Below are positions 33,337 through 42,370 of a stretch of 62,948 bases of DNA, piece after piece (within the stretch, counting starts at the first letter, position 1; every line of letters starts with the position of its first letter). Under the pieces are notes generated by a model. It was not told the origin of the DNA and ran no database searches. It saw only the letters and a program-made list of their open reading frames with translations. A program made the translations under genes and the position numbers. The stretch comes from JAGWNR01 sp964565685 (GTDB taxonomy: Bacteria; Patescibacteriota; Minisyncoccia; Phycocordibacterales; PALSA-1337), in NCBI GenBank assembly GCA_964565685.1, contig CAZMFR010000005.1:1-62948 (forward strand). The letters are read 5' to 3'.

Positions 33337-35100
33337 ATGAAAGAAAAAGAGAATCAGACAGAACATTTGAACCATCTCCGCCACACTCTGGCGCACCTTT
33401 TGGCTGCAGCTATCCTCGAGAGCAATCCCGACGCGAAACCGACCATCGGTCCTGCCATCGACAACGGCTTTTACTATGACTTTGAATTCAGAACTCCTGT
33501 CTCCGACAAAGATTTGCCGAAAATAGAGAAAGCCATGCGCAAGCTCCTGCCTTCTTGGAAAGAATTCACCCATCGCGAAGCGTCGGAAATGGAGGCGCGC
33601 GAATTGTTCAAGGGGAATAAATACAAGCTGGAGCTCATCGACGGCCTAGTCGCCGACAAACAAAAGATAACTTTGTACAAGTGCGGCAAGTTTGAAGACC
33701 TCTGCCGCGGCGGCCACGTCGAACATCCGAGCAAAGACATAGCTCCCGACTCGTTCAAGCTCCTCCGCACCGCGGGCGCATATTGGCGCGGCAATGAGAA
33801 GAACGCCATGCTTACGCGCGTCTACGGCCTCGCCTTCCCTTCAAAAGAAGAACTCGATCAATATGAGACAATGATCGTCGAAGCGGAAAAACGCGATCAC
33901 AAGAAGCTCGGCAAGGAGCTAGACCTATTTACCTTTTCCGAGCTCGTTGGCTCAGGCCTTCCGCTGTGGACGCCAAAAGGCACCCTGGTTCGCAATCTCC
34001 TCGATGACTACGTTTGGTCCATGCGCAAAGCGCACGGATATGAGAAAGTCGAGATTCCGCACATCACAAAAAAGGAGCTCTATGAAAAGAGCGGCCACTG
34101 GGACAAATTCAAGGATCAGCTCTTCCGCATAACGACGCGCGAAGGACATGAATTCGCCATGAAGCCGATGAATTGTCCGCATCACACGCAGATATTCGCT
34201 CGAAAGAAGTGGAGCTACCGCGAAATGCCGCAACGCTACGCCAACACGACTACATGTTACCGTGACGAACAGACAGGCGAACTGTCCGGTCTATCCCGCG
34301 TGCGCGCCTTCGCCCAGGACGATGCTCATGTCTTCTGCAGAATGATCCAGGTCAAGGAAGAGTTCGTCAAGATTTGGGATATCATACAGACTTTCTATGT
34401 CACTTTCGGCTTCAAATTGAAGATCCGCCTTTCTCTGCATGACCCAAAGCACCCTGAGAGATATCTCGGCGGCGCTGATTCGTGGAAGCGCGCCGAATCT
34501 GTCTTGCGCGAGATAGCCACCGAAAAGAAAGCGGATTTTTATGAATCTGCGGGCGAGGCGGCTTTCTACGGCCCAAAGATAGACTTCATGGCCAACGATT
34601 CGCTCGGTCGCGAATGGCAAGTGGCGACGATCCAGCTCGACATGAACATGCCGGAACGTTTTGATCTGTCTTGCACGAACGAGCAAGGAAAAGAAGAGCG
34701 CATCGTTATGATCCACGCAGCCATCATGGGCTCCATCGAACGATTCATGTCCATCCTCATCGAGCATACCGCCGGCAAGTTCCCTCTCTGGCTCGCACCT
34801 GTCCAAGTCCGCATAATTCCGATCTCGGAAAATCAGCACAAGGAATCGGTCTTGGTAAAGGAAAAATTGACAGCGGCAGGCATCCGTGTCGAAGACGACC
34901 TATCGAATGACAGCTTCGGCAAACGCATCCGTAACGCAAAGACTTCATATGTTCCATACTTCATCATCATAGGTGAAAAGGACCAAGCCGTCGGCAAGGT
35001 CACCCTAGAATCGCGCGACGCTGGCCAAATCGGCCAATTGAAAGCAGAAGAAGTCGTCGAAAGGTTGAGCAAAGAAATCAAAGACAAGAAGCAGGATTGA
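33337..35100 (+). CDS. thrS: Threonyl-tRNA synthetase (lacks TGS domain)
   Basis: 587 residues; charges tRNA-Thr. It starts directly at the editing domain (HLRHTLAHLLAAAILESNPD, with HxxxH zinc/editing motif), continues with ICRGGHVEHP-type segment DLCRGGHVEHPSKD, class II motif 1 region, zinc-site motif MNCPHHTQIF, motif 2 YANTTTCYRDEQTGEL, motif 3 GSIERFMSILIEH and the anticodon domain at the C-terminus. The N-terminal TGS domain of standard 640-residue enzymes is absent. ATG at 33337 is chosen because the residues before it are the T-box terminator read in frame. Confidence 0.95.
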   Translation: MKEKENQTEHLNHLRHTLAHLLAAAILESNPDAKPTIGPAIDNGFYYDFEFRTPVSDKDLPKIEKAMRKLLPSWKEFTHREASEMEARELFKGNKYKLELIDGLVADKQKITLYKCGKFEDLCRGGHVEHPSKDIAPDSFKLLRTAGAYWRGNEKNAMLTRVYGLAFPSKEELDQYETMIVEAEKRDHKKLGKELDLFTFSELVGSGLPLWTPKGTLVRNLLDDYVWSMRKAHGYEKVEIPHITKKELYEKSGHWDKFKDQLFRITTREGHEFAMKPMNCPHHTQIFARKKWSYREMPQRYANTTTCYRDEQTGELSGLSRVRAFAQDDAHVFCRMIQVKEEFVKIWDIIQTFYVTFGFKLKIRLSLHDPKHPERYLGGADSWKRAESVLREIATEKKADFYESAGEAAFYGPKIDFMANDSLGREWQVATIQLDMNMPERFDLSCTNEQGKEERIVMIHAAIMGSIERFMSILIEHTAGKFPLWLAPVQVRIIPISENQHKESVLVKEKLTAAGIRVEDDLSNDSFGKRIRNAKTSYVPYFIIIGEKDQAVGKVTLESRDAGQIGQLKAEEVVERLSKEIKDKKQD

Positions 35101-35148
35101 ACGAGAGAATCTCAAAATTTATGCAATAGCAAGAAATATGCGTATGAA

Positions 35149-35180
35149 TACAAAAAGCCCCGTTCTGGGGCCTTTTGTAT
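35149..35180 (+). terminator. Terminator after thrS
   Basis: TACAAAA-A-GCCCC-GTTC-TGGGGC-TTTTGTA with a following T-rich tail. Confidence 0.85.
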
Positions 35181-35255
35181 TCATTTTAATTTTGGAGCAT
35201 TCACCCGTTCATCCTGACGTGGTTCGCGCTTGCCGAACAGCAGGATTCGCTTCAT

Positions 35256-36365
35256 TTAGACCTTGTGTCTATTGAAGAGAAGATAGAAGACCGTGACGCC
35301 GAGTATGATGATGATCAGGATCGCTATCCAACCCCATGGGATGTTTCCAAGACCGAGAAATGCGGCGGCGGAAAGAGAATTCGGGTTCGACGTATTCGAA
35401 GCATTCTGGGTCGAAGCATTATTCGTAGCCGGGCCTTGATAATTCGTTTGTTCTGGAGAGACATGTGAGACGATCGAAACTGCATCGCCGCAGGCCTGAC
35501 TGATGGTCTGGCCATTCGAGTTGATGAGGACAGTGGCATCCTTTAGACCTGTGGTCGAATATGACTGAACAGCCGAAGCGCCTGTGCCGGCCAAACCGTC
35601 GGATCCAGACCATGAATAGGTATACTGACCCGTGCCGCCGGTTACCTCTACAGACCAAGTGACAGGCGTGCCTATAGCGGCAGTAGTCTTATCAGCAAAG
35701 CAAGCCGCTACGAGGTTTCCGCCTATGTTTTGATCGCTTGAAGTGACTGTCGTATAAGTCGTAGGATAATTATATGCGTATGTCGGCGTGTAATCGTAAC
35801 TATATGAGCCGACGACAGACACATAACCGCAAGACTGCGTTACGCTCTGACCATTTGAATAGACCGTGACCGATGCGGTATAGCTTCCAGGAGAATAATA
35901 GGTCGAGTATCCTGTTGATCCTGCGCTATATGAACCGGTCGTGCCAGTCCAGGTATAGCTATATGTTCCCGTGCCTCCAGAAGCATAAGCTTGCCATGAT
36001 ACGCTCTGTCCGGTTGAAACCGAGGTCGGGTTTGCATAACAGCTGACTGTCAATGGAGAATAGCTAGAATAAGTGTAAGTCGGAGTCTCATAATAGACGG
36101 GCTGTGTTTGATAGACGATCGGTTGCGACTGTTGATAGATCACCTGTGGTTGCGTAACGACTATAGGAGCAGAATAGCCGTAGTTGTAATTGTAACCGCT
36201 GTTTGAGACATAATATGACGGCGTACTGTATACGCGATTATAGTTGCGGTTTGAACTGTAATATTGAGCATGAGCCGAAACCGGAGTGGCAAAAGCGATG
36301 GTGAAAACCACCGCGAGAGCGGCGCCGACCGAAGCCATGCGAATGATTTTATTTATGTTGTTCAT
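35256..36365 (-). CDS. Secreted Tyr-rich PKD-like surface protein, C-terminally anchored
   Basis: 369 residues: signal peptide MNNINKIIRMASVGAALAVV to AHA, a Tyr/Asn/Ser-rich segment (NRNYNRVYSTPSYYVSN), two Ig/PKD-like repeats each with a Cys pair (LTVSCYANPTSVSTGQSVSW ... SCGYVSVV; VAACFADKTTAAIGTPVTW ... ACGDAVSIV), an Asn/Ser linker, and a C-terminal membrane segment (WGWIAILIIIILGVTVFYLL) with a short basic tail. One probable disulfide per repeat. Likely displayed on the cell surface. Start chosen at ATG 36365; the ATG at 36416 would precede the signal peptide with unrelated residues. Confidence 0.8.
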   Translation of the reverse strand: MNNINKIIRMASVGAALAVVFTIAFATPVSAHAQYYSSNRNYNRVYSTPSYYVSNSGYNYNYGYSAPIVVTQPQVIYQQSQPIVYQTQPVYYETPTYTYSSYSPLTVSCYANPTSVSTGQSVSWQAYASGGTGTYSYTWTGTTGSYSAGSTGYSTYYSPGSYTASVTVYSNGQSVTQSCGYVSVVGSYSYDYTPTYAYNYPTTYTTVTSSDQNIGGNLVAACFADKTTAAIGTPVTWSVEVTGGTGQYTYSWSGSDGLAGTGASAVQSYSTTGLKDATVLINSNGQTISQACGDAVSIVSHVSPEQTNYQGPATNNASTQNASNTSNPNSLSAAAFLGLGNIPWGWIAILIIIILGVTVFYLLFNRHKV

Positions 36366-36416
36366 AATTTTTGTGCCGCTCGCGGATTTTCTGACTGATT
36401 GATTGAAAACCGACAA

Positions 36417-36651
36417 TGCGGGCTTTTAATTTGTAACGAAACTATTATATACTAGTTCAAGATAAAAGTCAAGTGCCATTCTTGACATATTCAAAAAAGT
36501 CCTATGTTGAGCCATTTATACCTTATTCCCGTCGAAAAAGCAACTAGAAATACATCTTTCCTAATATTTGTTAGCTGACAAAGAGAATCTTGTCCTAGAT
36601 TTCTTGACTTTGCCCATAGTTAGCGTAGATTACATTTAGAAAGGCAAAAAT
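36417..36651. promoter_or_regulatory. Divergent promoter region
   Basis: Minus: TTGACT (36467-36472), 17 bases, TATAAT (36444-36449) for the surface protein. Plus: TTGACT near 36603 and TAGATT about 16 bases later for the 36652 gene. Nothing else seen. Confidence 0.7.
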
Positions 36652-36960
36652 ATGAAAAATGAATTGAATGTCAGCAAATTAAATCCCCCGGCTCAAAAGG
36701 CAAAGCGCGAAGAACTCGCAAAGAAACTCGGAGTGAGAATTCTCCCCCTGCTCCTTGTTATATCAAAGAGTGCAAGCGAGGTTGAGAAAGACGACGTCAT
36801 AGAAGCTTTTACAAATGAAATTGAAAATGTTCCTGACGCAACCCTTGTCTTTTATGCAGTAGATAAAGAGCCTTACTATCATGCGTATTACGGCGGTAGT
36901 GATAATCAGATGGAAGCGTTAGCCTTCGTAAAGGCCTGGTATTGTTTCAAGAAACCATAA
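36652..36960 (+). CDS. Hypothetical protein (102 aa)
   Basis: Begins MKNELNVSKLNPPAQKAKRE; mixed alpha/beta with a hydrophobic strand (RILPLLLVISKSAS), an acidic stretch and aromatic C-terminus (YYHAYYGGSDNQMEA). AGAAAGG precedes the ATG. Flanked by its own promoter and terminator, so a stand-alone accessory gene. No family recognised. Confidence 0.6.
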   Translation: MKNELNVSKLNPPAQKAKREELAKKLGVRILPLLLVISKSASEVEKDDVIEAFTNEIENVPDATLVFYAVDKEPYYHAYYGGSDNQMEALAFVKAWYCFKKP

Positions 36961-36981
36961 CCTATAAAACTCTACACAATT

Positions 36982-37012
36982 ATGCCCGGCAACAATGTTG
37001 CCGGGCATTTTT
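36982..37012. terminator. Bidirectional terminator
   Basis: ATGCCCGGCAAC-AAT-GTTGCCGGGCAT then TTTTA; serves the plus-strand gene and gyrB from the other side. Confidence 0.9.
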
Positions 37013-37022
37013 ATGTGATTAT

Positions 37023-39239
37023 TTATATATCCAACCTCGCCAGCTTTGCGTTCGATTGTATGAAAGATTTGCGAGCAGGAACATCCGTACCCATGAGCAT
37101 GTCAAAGACCTTGTCGGCCTCTTGGGCATTGTCGATAGTGACTTTTTTAAGTATGCGTCTAGCAGGATCCATGGTCGTCTCCCATAGCTCTTCTGCATTC
37201 ATCTCTCCGAGACCTTTGTAGCGTTGGATGTGGACTTTTTGGTTTTTTATGCCAAATTTTTCCGTTTCAATTTCCTCTTCATCTTGACTTTCAGTCTTCG
37301 ACTCGCCGTGTCTGTCGGCAGACAGGGAGCTTTCGACTTCTACTCCTGCCGCATTCAACAGAGCCACACGTTGTGCATCATCATTATTATTTTCTATTTC
37401 CGCAAGCTCATCGACTTCTTTGCCGAGCGCTTTGACTTTTTCTTCTTCGGAATAAAAATAAAGGATCTCTTTGCCTCTCTTGACCTTGTAGAGCGGCGGC
37501 TGGGCGATATATACGAATCCTCCATCGAGGAGCGGCTTGAAATACCTGTAGAGCAAAGTAAGAATAAGGGTGCGGATATGGGCGCCATCGACGTCAGCAT
37601 CGGTCGCCAAGACGATCTTGTGATAACGAAGCTTGGAAATATCGAATGTGTCGCCGATAGCCGTGCCAAACGCTAGAACAAGGTTTTTTATCTGCTCAGA
37701 ACCGAGCATACGGTCGAGTCGGGCGCGCTCGATGTTCAAGATCTTGCCTCGGAGCGGAAGGATCGCTTGGATACGTCGGTCGCGACCGGTTTTTGCCGTG
37801 CCTCCGGCAGAGTCCCCTTCTACAATGAAGATTTCTGATTCGGATGGATCAGACGATTGACAATCTGCCAGCTTGCCAGGCAGAGTCATGCCTTCGAGAG
37901 CGCCTTTGCGCAGGACGGAATCTTTTGCGGCCTTGGCGGCCTTGCGGGCTTTCATGGCTAGAACTATCTTTGAAATTATCGATCGGGCATCATCTGGGTT
38001 TTCTTCCAGAAAAGCAGAGAAAGCATCGCCAAAAACCGATACGACGGCGCCTTGGGCTTCGACGCTTCCGAGTTTTGCCTTTGTTTGCCCTTCGAATTGG
38101 ATCTCGCGCAACTTGACCGAAACGACAGCTGTCAATCCCTCCAGGGCATCGTCGCCGGTGAAATTATCCTCGCCGTCCTTGGCCATGTTGTTCTTCTTTG
38201 CATAAGTATTGAGTGTACGAGTGAGCGCAGTCTTGAAACCGGTTATGTGCGTACCGCCTTCGGAATTGTAGACGTTGTTGGCAAAACCGAGAACGCGCGA
38301 CGATACGTCATCGACATATTGCAGAGCGACTTCTACTGATTCTACGCCTTCGGCTTTTTTTTCCACATAAAATATATTCTTGTGGATCGGTTTTAATAGA
38401 TGATTGTTGAACTTTATCAAAGAAACCAAGCCGCCTTCAAAATAAAAAGTATCCGACGGCGCATTCAATGCTAGGTCATGCAAGTAAAATATATTTTGAT
38501 CGATCTCGAGCCGACCGTCCTTGCCGATCCACAAATCGACCTTGTTCTTTTCTCCGACCTTAATAAAATAGTCCGCGTCCAATCCGCGCAGATCAAATAC
38601 GGAGATCCGCAAACCGCGCACGAGATACGCCTGCTGGCGCATATGACCGACGACTTTTCCGAAATCAAAATTGACGCCCTCTTTGAAGATAGTCGGGTCT
38701 GGCTCAAAGGTCACAATGGTTCCGTGCTCTTTTGTTTTGCCGATCTTCTTGACTGCCGCCTTCCTCTTGCCCTCTGAATACTCCTGTATATAGATATCGC
38801 CATCTTTGTGGACCAAGACCTGCGTAAAAACGGAAAGAGCGTTGACGACAGATGCGCCTACGCCATGGAGACCGCTGGATACTTTGTAGCCGGAATCGTC
38901 GCCGCCGAATTTTCCGCCGGCATGGAGCATAGTCATGACCATTTCGAGAGCAGAGATCTTTGTCTGCTTGTGGACATCTACAGGGATGCCGCGGCCATTA
39001 TCGACCACGCGCACGCGATTGCCGGGAAGGATCGCGATCTCGATATCATTGGCAAAGCCGCCCATCGCTTCGTCGCGGGAGTTGTCGAAAATCTCGGTTA
39101 TGAGATGGTGCAAACCGTCGGGACCAGTCGTTCCGATGTACATGCCGGGACGTTTGCGCACTGGCTCGAGGCCTTCGAGGACCTGGATCGCGTTCGCGTC
39201 ATAGGAGTCTTTTTTGGTTATCTTGGTTTCTTTAGGCAT
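37023..39239 (-). CDS. gyrB: DNA gyrase subunit B
   Basis: 738 residues. GHKL ATPase: ITEIFDNSRDEAMGG, VVDNGRGIPVDVHK, VSSGLHGVGASVVNALS. TOPRIM domain: EIFIVEGDSAGGTAKTGRDR, LPLRGKILNIERAR, ATDADVDGAHIRTLILTLLY. C-terminal: QRYKGLGEMNAEELWETTMD. Between the TOPRIM part and the C-terminus is a variable acidic insertion (VESSLSADRHGESKTESQDE) partly encoded by the GTCTGTCGGCAGAC palindrome at 37310-37323. Partner gyrA is at 45235-47739. Confidence 0.95.
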   Translation of the reverse strand: MPKETKITKKDSYDANAIQVLEGLEPVRKRPGMYIGTTGPDGLHHLITEIFDNSRDEAMGGFANDIEIAILPGNRVRVVDNGRGIPVDVHKQTKISALEMVMTMLHAGGKFGGDDSGYKVSSGLHGVGASVVNALSVFTQVLVHKDGDIYIQEYSEGKRKAAVKKIGKTKEHGTIVTFEPDPTIFKEGVNFDFGKVVGHMRQQAYLVRGLRISVFDLRGLDADYFIKVGEKNKVDLWIGKDGRLEIDQNIFYLHDLALNAPSDTFYFEGGLVSLIKFNNHLLKPIHKNIFYVEKKAEGVESVEVALQYVDDVSSRVLGFANNVYNSEGGTHITGFKTALTRTLNTYAKKNNMAKDGEDNFTGDDALEGLTAVVSVKLREIQFEGQTKAKLGSVEAQGAVVSVFGDAFSAFLEENPDDARSIISKIVLAMKARKAAKAAKDSVLRKGALEGMTLPGKLADCQSSDPSESEIFIVEGDSAGGTAKTGRDRRIQAILPLRGKILNIERARLDRMLGSEQIKNLVLAFGTAIGDTFDISKLRYHKIVLATDADVDGAHIRTLILTLLYRYFKPLLDGGFVYIAQPPLYKVKRGKEILYFYSEEEKVKALGKEVDELAEIENNNDDAQRVALLNAAGVEVESSLSADRHGESKTESQDEEEIETEKFGIKNQKVHIQRYKGLGEMNAEELWETTMDPARRILKKVTIDNAQEADKVFDMLMGTDVPARKSFIQSNAKLARLDI
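37309..37324. repeat. Palindrome TGTCTG-TCGG-CAGACA in gyrB
   Basis: 14 bases (GTCTGTCGGCAGAC) recur exactly at 45185-45198 just upstream of the gyrA 3' end, outside coding sequence. In gyrB it is in frame within a non-conserved insertion. Confidence 0.7.
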
Positions 39240-39436
39240 TTTTTGAGATTGATCGTAAGTGCAATAAGGTCCTTATTTCTTCATTATAACGAAAAAAGCA
39301 CCTCTGCTTCACCCCCATAGTATACCAGAAAAGACAACTAAATGCACGCTTTAAAACAGTGAAAATGTGGCTTGTTTACAGGACGGAATTATCAACAGTT
39401 GCGGAGTTTTATACAATGGCTTCCCTTATACTTGTC

Positions 39437-40585
39437 TTACTTTACCCTCAAGATCGCTTTCAATTCAGTTTCGGTCTTTGCGCGTATCTTTTCTTGAATC
39501 TCGTTCACTTCGTCGTTCGTCAAAGTGCGCTCTGGCGAGCAATATACGATACGGAACGTATAGCTCGTCTTGCCCTTGCCGAACTTCTTTTCGTTCTCAT
39601 ATTTATCCAAAAGCTTTACTTCTTCGATCAGATTGCCTGCATACTCGCGCACGATCTCGTAATAGTTGTTCAAGCTGGCATCCTTGTCGACAACGAATGA
39701 TATGTCGCGGACAGTCGATGGATATTTGCTCACTTCCTTGAACTTGCTATCTATGTCCTTGAACTGGCTCGTTATGCGCGGATCCTCGGACCACAGGATC
39801 CTGATATCTGGGATCCCCATCTTTATCATCGCCAACCGATCGCCAAAGCCGAATGCCCAGCCGTTGTACATCTCTGGATCGAGACCGAAATTTTCTAGCA
39901 CGATAGGATTGACGAGGCCGGCGCCGTTGACTTCGAGCCACTTGCCATTGAACATTATATCCATCTCTAGCGATTCGATCGTATATGGAAAATCATCATC
40001 GAGAAATCTGTATTCTATGTCCTTGCCGAAGATGCCTTTTGCCAAGTCGACTTGGACGTCTTTTAAATCCTGTTGATTGATCGTCTTCTTTGTTTTCTTG
40101 CAGATGAGCAAACCGTCTATCTGGTGAAAGGCGGGAAAATGATGCCTGTCTATTTCATCCTTGCGATACACCAAGCCCGGCGACAACGCCTTTATCTCGC
40201 CTTCTGTTTCGAGCCGTTTCAACACTTCCTTGTCCTTCAAATAAAAAGACCAAAAAGCAGTCATCTGCGTGCGCAAGAGATACTTGTCGGTCAAGTAATA
40301 TGTGTCGGTTTCGCGTCTGCTTGGATGATCCTTCGGCGTGTTCAAAAGATCGAAATCCTGCTCGACGGTTATGATTTTTGGGAAATCGACTATATCGAAA
40401 TCCATGAAGCGAGGCAACTGCAATATCTGGTCGACTAAAATCTTCACCGGTGAATTCTTTTTTTTGGTCAAGTCTGGCAGAGCCAAAAGCCGCTTGATGC
40501 GCAAGCTCTTGAAGTCGGTCCTTTTTTCAAGCTCTGCCAATAGCTCTTTTTCCTTTGGATCGGTGATTTTTATTATGTTTCTCAT
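39437..40585 (-). CDS. pheS: Single-chain phenylalanyl-tRNA synthetase (catalytic + FDX-ACB)
   Basis: 382 residues. Class II catalytic core: DHPSRRETDTYYLTDKYLLR (motif 2 area), ALSPGLVYRKDEIDRHHFPA, FHQIDGLLICK, EVNGAGLVNPIVLENFGLD and WAFGFGDRLAMIKMGIPDIR (motif 3). Residues about 290-382 are a ferredoxin-fold anticodon-binding domain (KYPSTVRDISFVVDKDASLN, EEVKLLDKYENEKKFGKGKT, RIVYCSPERTLTNDEVNEIQ). In usual bacterial enzymes that domain is on PheT; the fused order seen here is that of mitochondrial monomeric PheRS. No pheT is in the window. Short -10 spacing suggests a near-leaderless mRNA. Confidence 0.9.
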   Translation of the reverse strand: MRNIIKITDPKEKELLAELEKRTDFKSLRIKRLLALPDLTKKKNSPVKILVDQILQLPRFMDFDIVDFPKIITVEQDFDLLNTPKDHPSRRETDTYYLTDKYLLRTQMTAFWSFYLKDKEVLKRLETEGEIKALSPGLVYRKDEIDRHHFPAFHQIDGLLICKKTKKTINQQDLKDVQVDLAKGIFGKDIEYRFLDDDFPYTIESLEMDIMFNGKWLEVNGAGLVNPIVLENFGLDPEMYNGWAFGFGDRLAMIKMGIPDIRILWSEDPRITSQFKDIDSKFKEVSKYPSTVRDISFVVDKDASLNNYYEIVREYAGNLIEEVKLLDKYENEKKFGKGKTSYTFRIVYCSPERTLTNDEVNEIQEKIRAKTETELKAILRVK

Positions 40586-40672
40586 AGAGGATAATATAAC
40601 TCATTTCATCGATTTAAACAAAAAGAAAACGCGCCCGATGCGACGAGCGCGCTTTTTGAAACCGTCTCGGAA

Positions 40673-40891
40673 TTACTTGTCTGGAATGAATCTTGGCACT
40701 TTTTTACCTGCCACTTCCACTTCTTCAAACCACATTTTTGCTGGACGAACCCAGACCTTTGAAGTTTCGTTGTCATACAGAGCCTCATAGACGACCATGT
40801 CTTCGAGCGTCTCCGAATGTTTGGCGACAAAATGAACCCTGTAAAGGTTGCCGGTCTTTGAATGCTTGTAGATGCCTGGTTGTATGCTCAT
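40673..40891 (-). CDS. DUF1653 family protein
   Basis: 72 residues matching the small DUF1653 beta-barrel family: PGIYKHSKTGNLYRVHFVA, HSETLEDMVVYEALYDN, KVWVRPAKMWFEEV and PRFIPDK. Function unknown. A TATACT box is nine bases before ATG 40891; the ATG at 40909 would fall inside that box. Confidence 0.85.
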   Translation of the reverse strand: MSIQPGIYKHSKTGNLYRVHFVAKHSETLEDMVVYEALYDNETSKVWVRPAKMWFEEVEVAGKKVPRFIPDK

Positions 40892-40908
40892 ACCGCGACA
40901 AGTATACA

Positions 40909-41352
40909 CTATTTTTTAAAACTCGCCTTGTCGTCTGCATCGAGATAGTCAAAGAGAGTCGAAGCATTTGGAAGACCGAGACGCTTGAATTGTTTTTGGA
41001 GCCATTCGATCCCTTCTTGATCTCCTTCGTAAGCAAAAACATCCATAGAGCATGACCATGCCGCGATTTCTGCATCGCTCTTTGCCACGCCGTTTTTCTT
41101 TATCCATTCGATAATCTCATTGTCACTGTGCCCTTCTGCAACGAGCTTTTTTAGGTCATCGCCGGTGATTCCTTTCCATTCAAACAACCTTCTGTCTAGC
41201 TCGCAATCAAAGTCATATTCGCCGATCTTTCCATCGAGAAGCGCCCGACACTTGTCGACGCTTCTGGCAAGTATCGCAAAACCGCCGAGACGGATTCGAG
41301 GGCTGCGCGGCGGCTCTTTGGTCAAATCTTTTGCTGTTTTGGAATTAGTCAT
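40909..41352 (-). CDS. DUF5069 family protein
   Basis: 147 residues, recognised by DLTKEPPRSPRIRLGGFAIL, ARSVDKCRALLDGKIGEYDF, CELDRRLFEWKGITGDDLKK and the ending FKRLGLPNASTLFDYLDADD. Soluble, function unknown. TACAAT is nine bases from the ATG. Confidence 0.82.
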   Translation of the reverse strand: MTNSKTAKDLTKEPPRSPRIRLGGFAILARSVDKCRALLDGKIGEYDFDCELDRRLFEWKGITGDDLKKLVAEGHSDNEIIEWIKKNGVAKSDAEIAAWSCSMDVFAYEGDQEGIEWLQKQFKRLGLPNASTLFDYLDADDKASFKK

Positions 41353-41379
41353 AGTATTTTTATTGTAGCATGGAAAATT

Positions 41380-41796
41380 TCAATTATTTTTTTCGCGCAA
41401 GATTCTACGCCTCCATTCTCTGCCGTTACCCTTATTCAAATTCTTGAAATAAGGAGTAAGAGAATGACAATTTGGACACAATAATCTTAGATTTTTTTCT
41501 GAATTATTATCAGCATTGCCGTCTATATGGTCAATTTCAAGGGCTATCCTATTTGAAAATTTGTTCTTCTTGCTCCATCCGCATTTTGAACAACTATCAT
41601 TGTACTTATCAAAAAGATATCTTCTCAAATAACCTGAGAGTATCTTTGTATTTATTCCAACGTCTCCAGAAACTTGACCTTTCTTCCATTGATCTACAAA
41701 AGTCCTAAGGCGATAACCAGACTGACATTTATTTGAGCAAAACTTTATCTGATGGCGAGTCGATAAATGTTTTTTACACGAAATACAAATACGCAT
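41380..41796 (-). CDS. HNH endonuclease
   Basis: 138 residues. N-terminal zinc-type motif CISCKKHLSTRHQIKFCSNK (two CxxC pairs), a helix-turn-helix-like middle, and the HNH core CSKCGWSKKNKFSNRIALEI, DHIDGNADNNSEKNLRLLCP and NCHSLTPYFKNLNKGNGREW. Free-standing HNH enzymes of this size are usually homing or mobile nucleases. It lies beside tRNA-Thr, a typical insertion site. Confidence 0.87.
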   Translation of the reverse strand: MRICISCKKHLSTRHQIKFCSNKCQSGYRLRTFVDQWKKGQVSGDVGINTKILSGYLRRYLFDKYNDSCSKCGWSKKNKFSNRIALEIDHIDGNADNNSEKNLRLLCPNCHSLTPYFKNLNKGNGREWRRRILREKNN

Positions 41797-41821
41797 AAAG
41801 ATGATAAATTACGCACTAATG

Positions 41822-41893
41822 AGCCGGGGAGAGGACTTGAACCTCCAATCTTCACTTTACAAAAGTGTTGCTTCACCATTAAGCTACCCCGGC
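41822..41893 (-). tRNA. tRNA-Thr(TGT)
   Basis: Acceptor GCCGGGG/CCCCGGC; anticodon loop TTTGTAA gives TGT (Thr, codon ACA); T arm GGAGG/CCTCT-type with TTCAAGT. Discriminator T, CCA not encoded. It would be the ligand of the thrS T-box. Confidence 0.9.
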
Positions 41894-41953
41894 AACTCCT
41901 AGAACTTTAAACTACTTGGAAGGAAAAGTAAAATATGCGAGACAACGCGGCTG

Positions 41954-42370
41954 TTATCTCGTCATGATATCGGAATTATCCGATATTTTTTTTAGAAAGA
42001 ACGAAGCGCCGCCGTTGCCGTTCGTTTCGCCCTTGCCCTGCACCATATCTATGACTTTCTTTGTATGAGGATATTTGCGCGCGATGCGGAAGAGCTTTAT
42101 ATACAAACTACGCAACCACGAAAGGACGCCGGCCGCGATCCATTGGAAAAATGCTATGAATGTGTGCTTGTTGAAGTAAGAGACGATGGTATGGATGTCA
42201 TTGTGCAGTTTTTCGAAGATGTGATCGTTCCGGTCTGCCAGATTCGACAGGAAATATTTCTTGCCGGCGACGATCTCCAATCGTTTCATCCAGAGCATGA
42301 GGATGATGCAAACGAATGAGAGATAGAAGATTGTTATAAGAGCGATCACGATAGTCTTATTATTTTTCAA
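41954..42370 (-). CDS. Small membrane protein coupled to tsf
   Basis: 138 residues: N-terminal membrane segment (TIVIALITIFYLSFVCIILML), a second hydrophobic stretch (FIAFFQWIAAGVLSWLRSLY) and a basic tail. The TTG start overlaps the end of tsf by 11 bases, so it is read by coupling. No family recognised. Confidence 0.6.
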   Translation of the reverse strand: MKNNKTIVIALITIFYLSFVCIILMLWMKRLEIVAGKKYFLSNLADRNDHIFEKLHNDIHTIVSYFNKHTFIAFFQWIAAGVLSWLRSLYIKLFRIARKYPHTKKVIDMVQGKGETNGNGGASFFLKKISDNSDIMTR

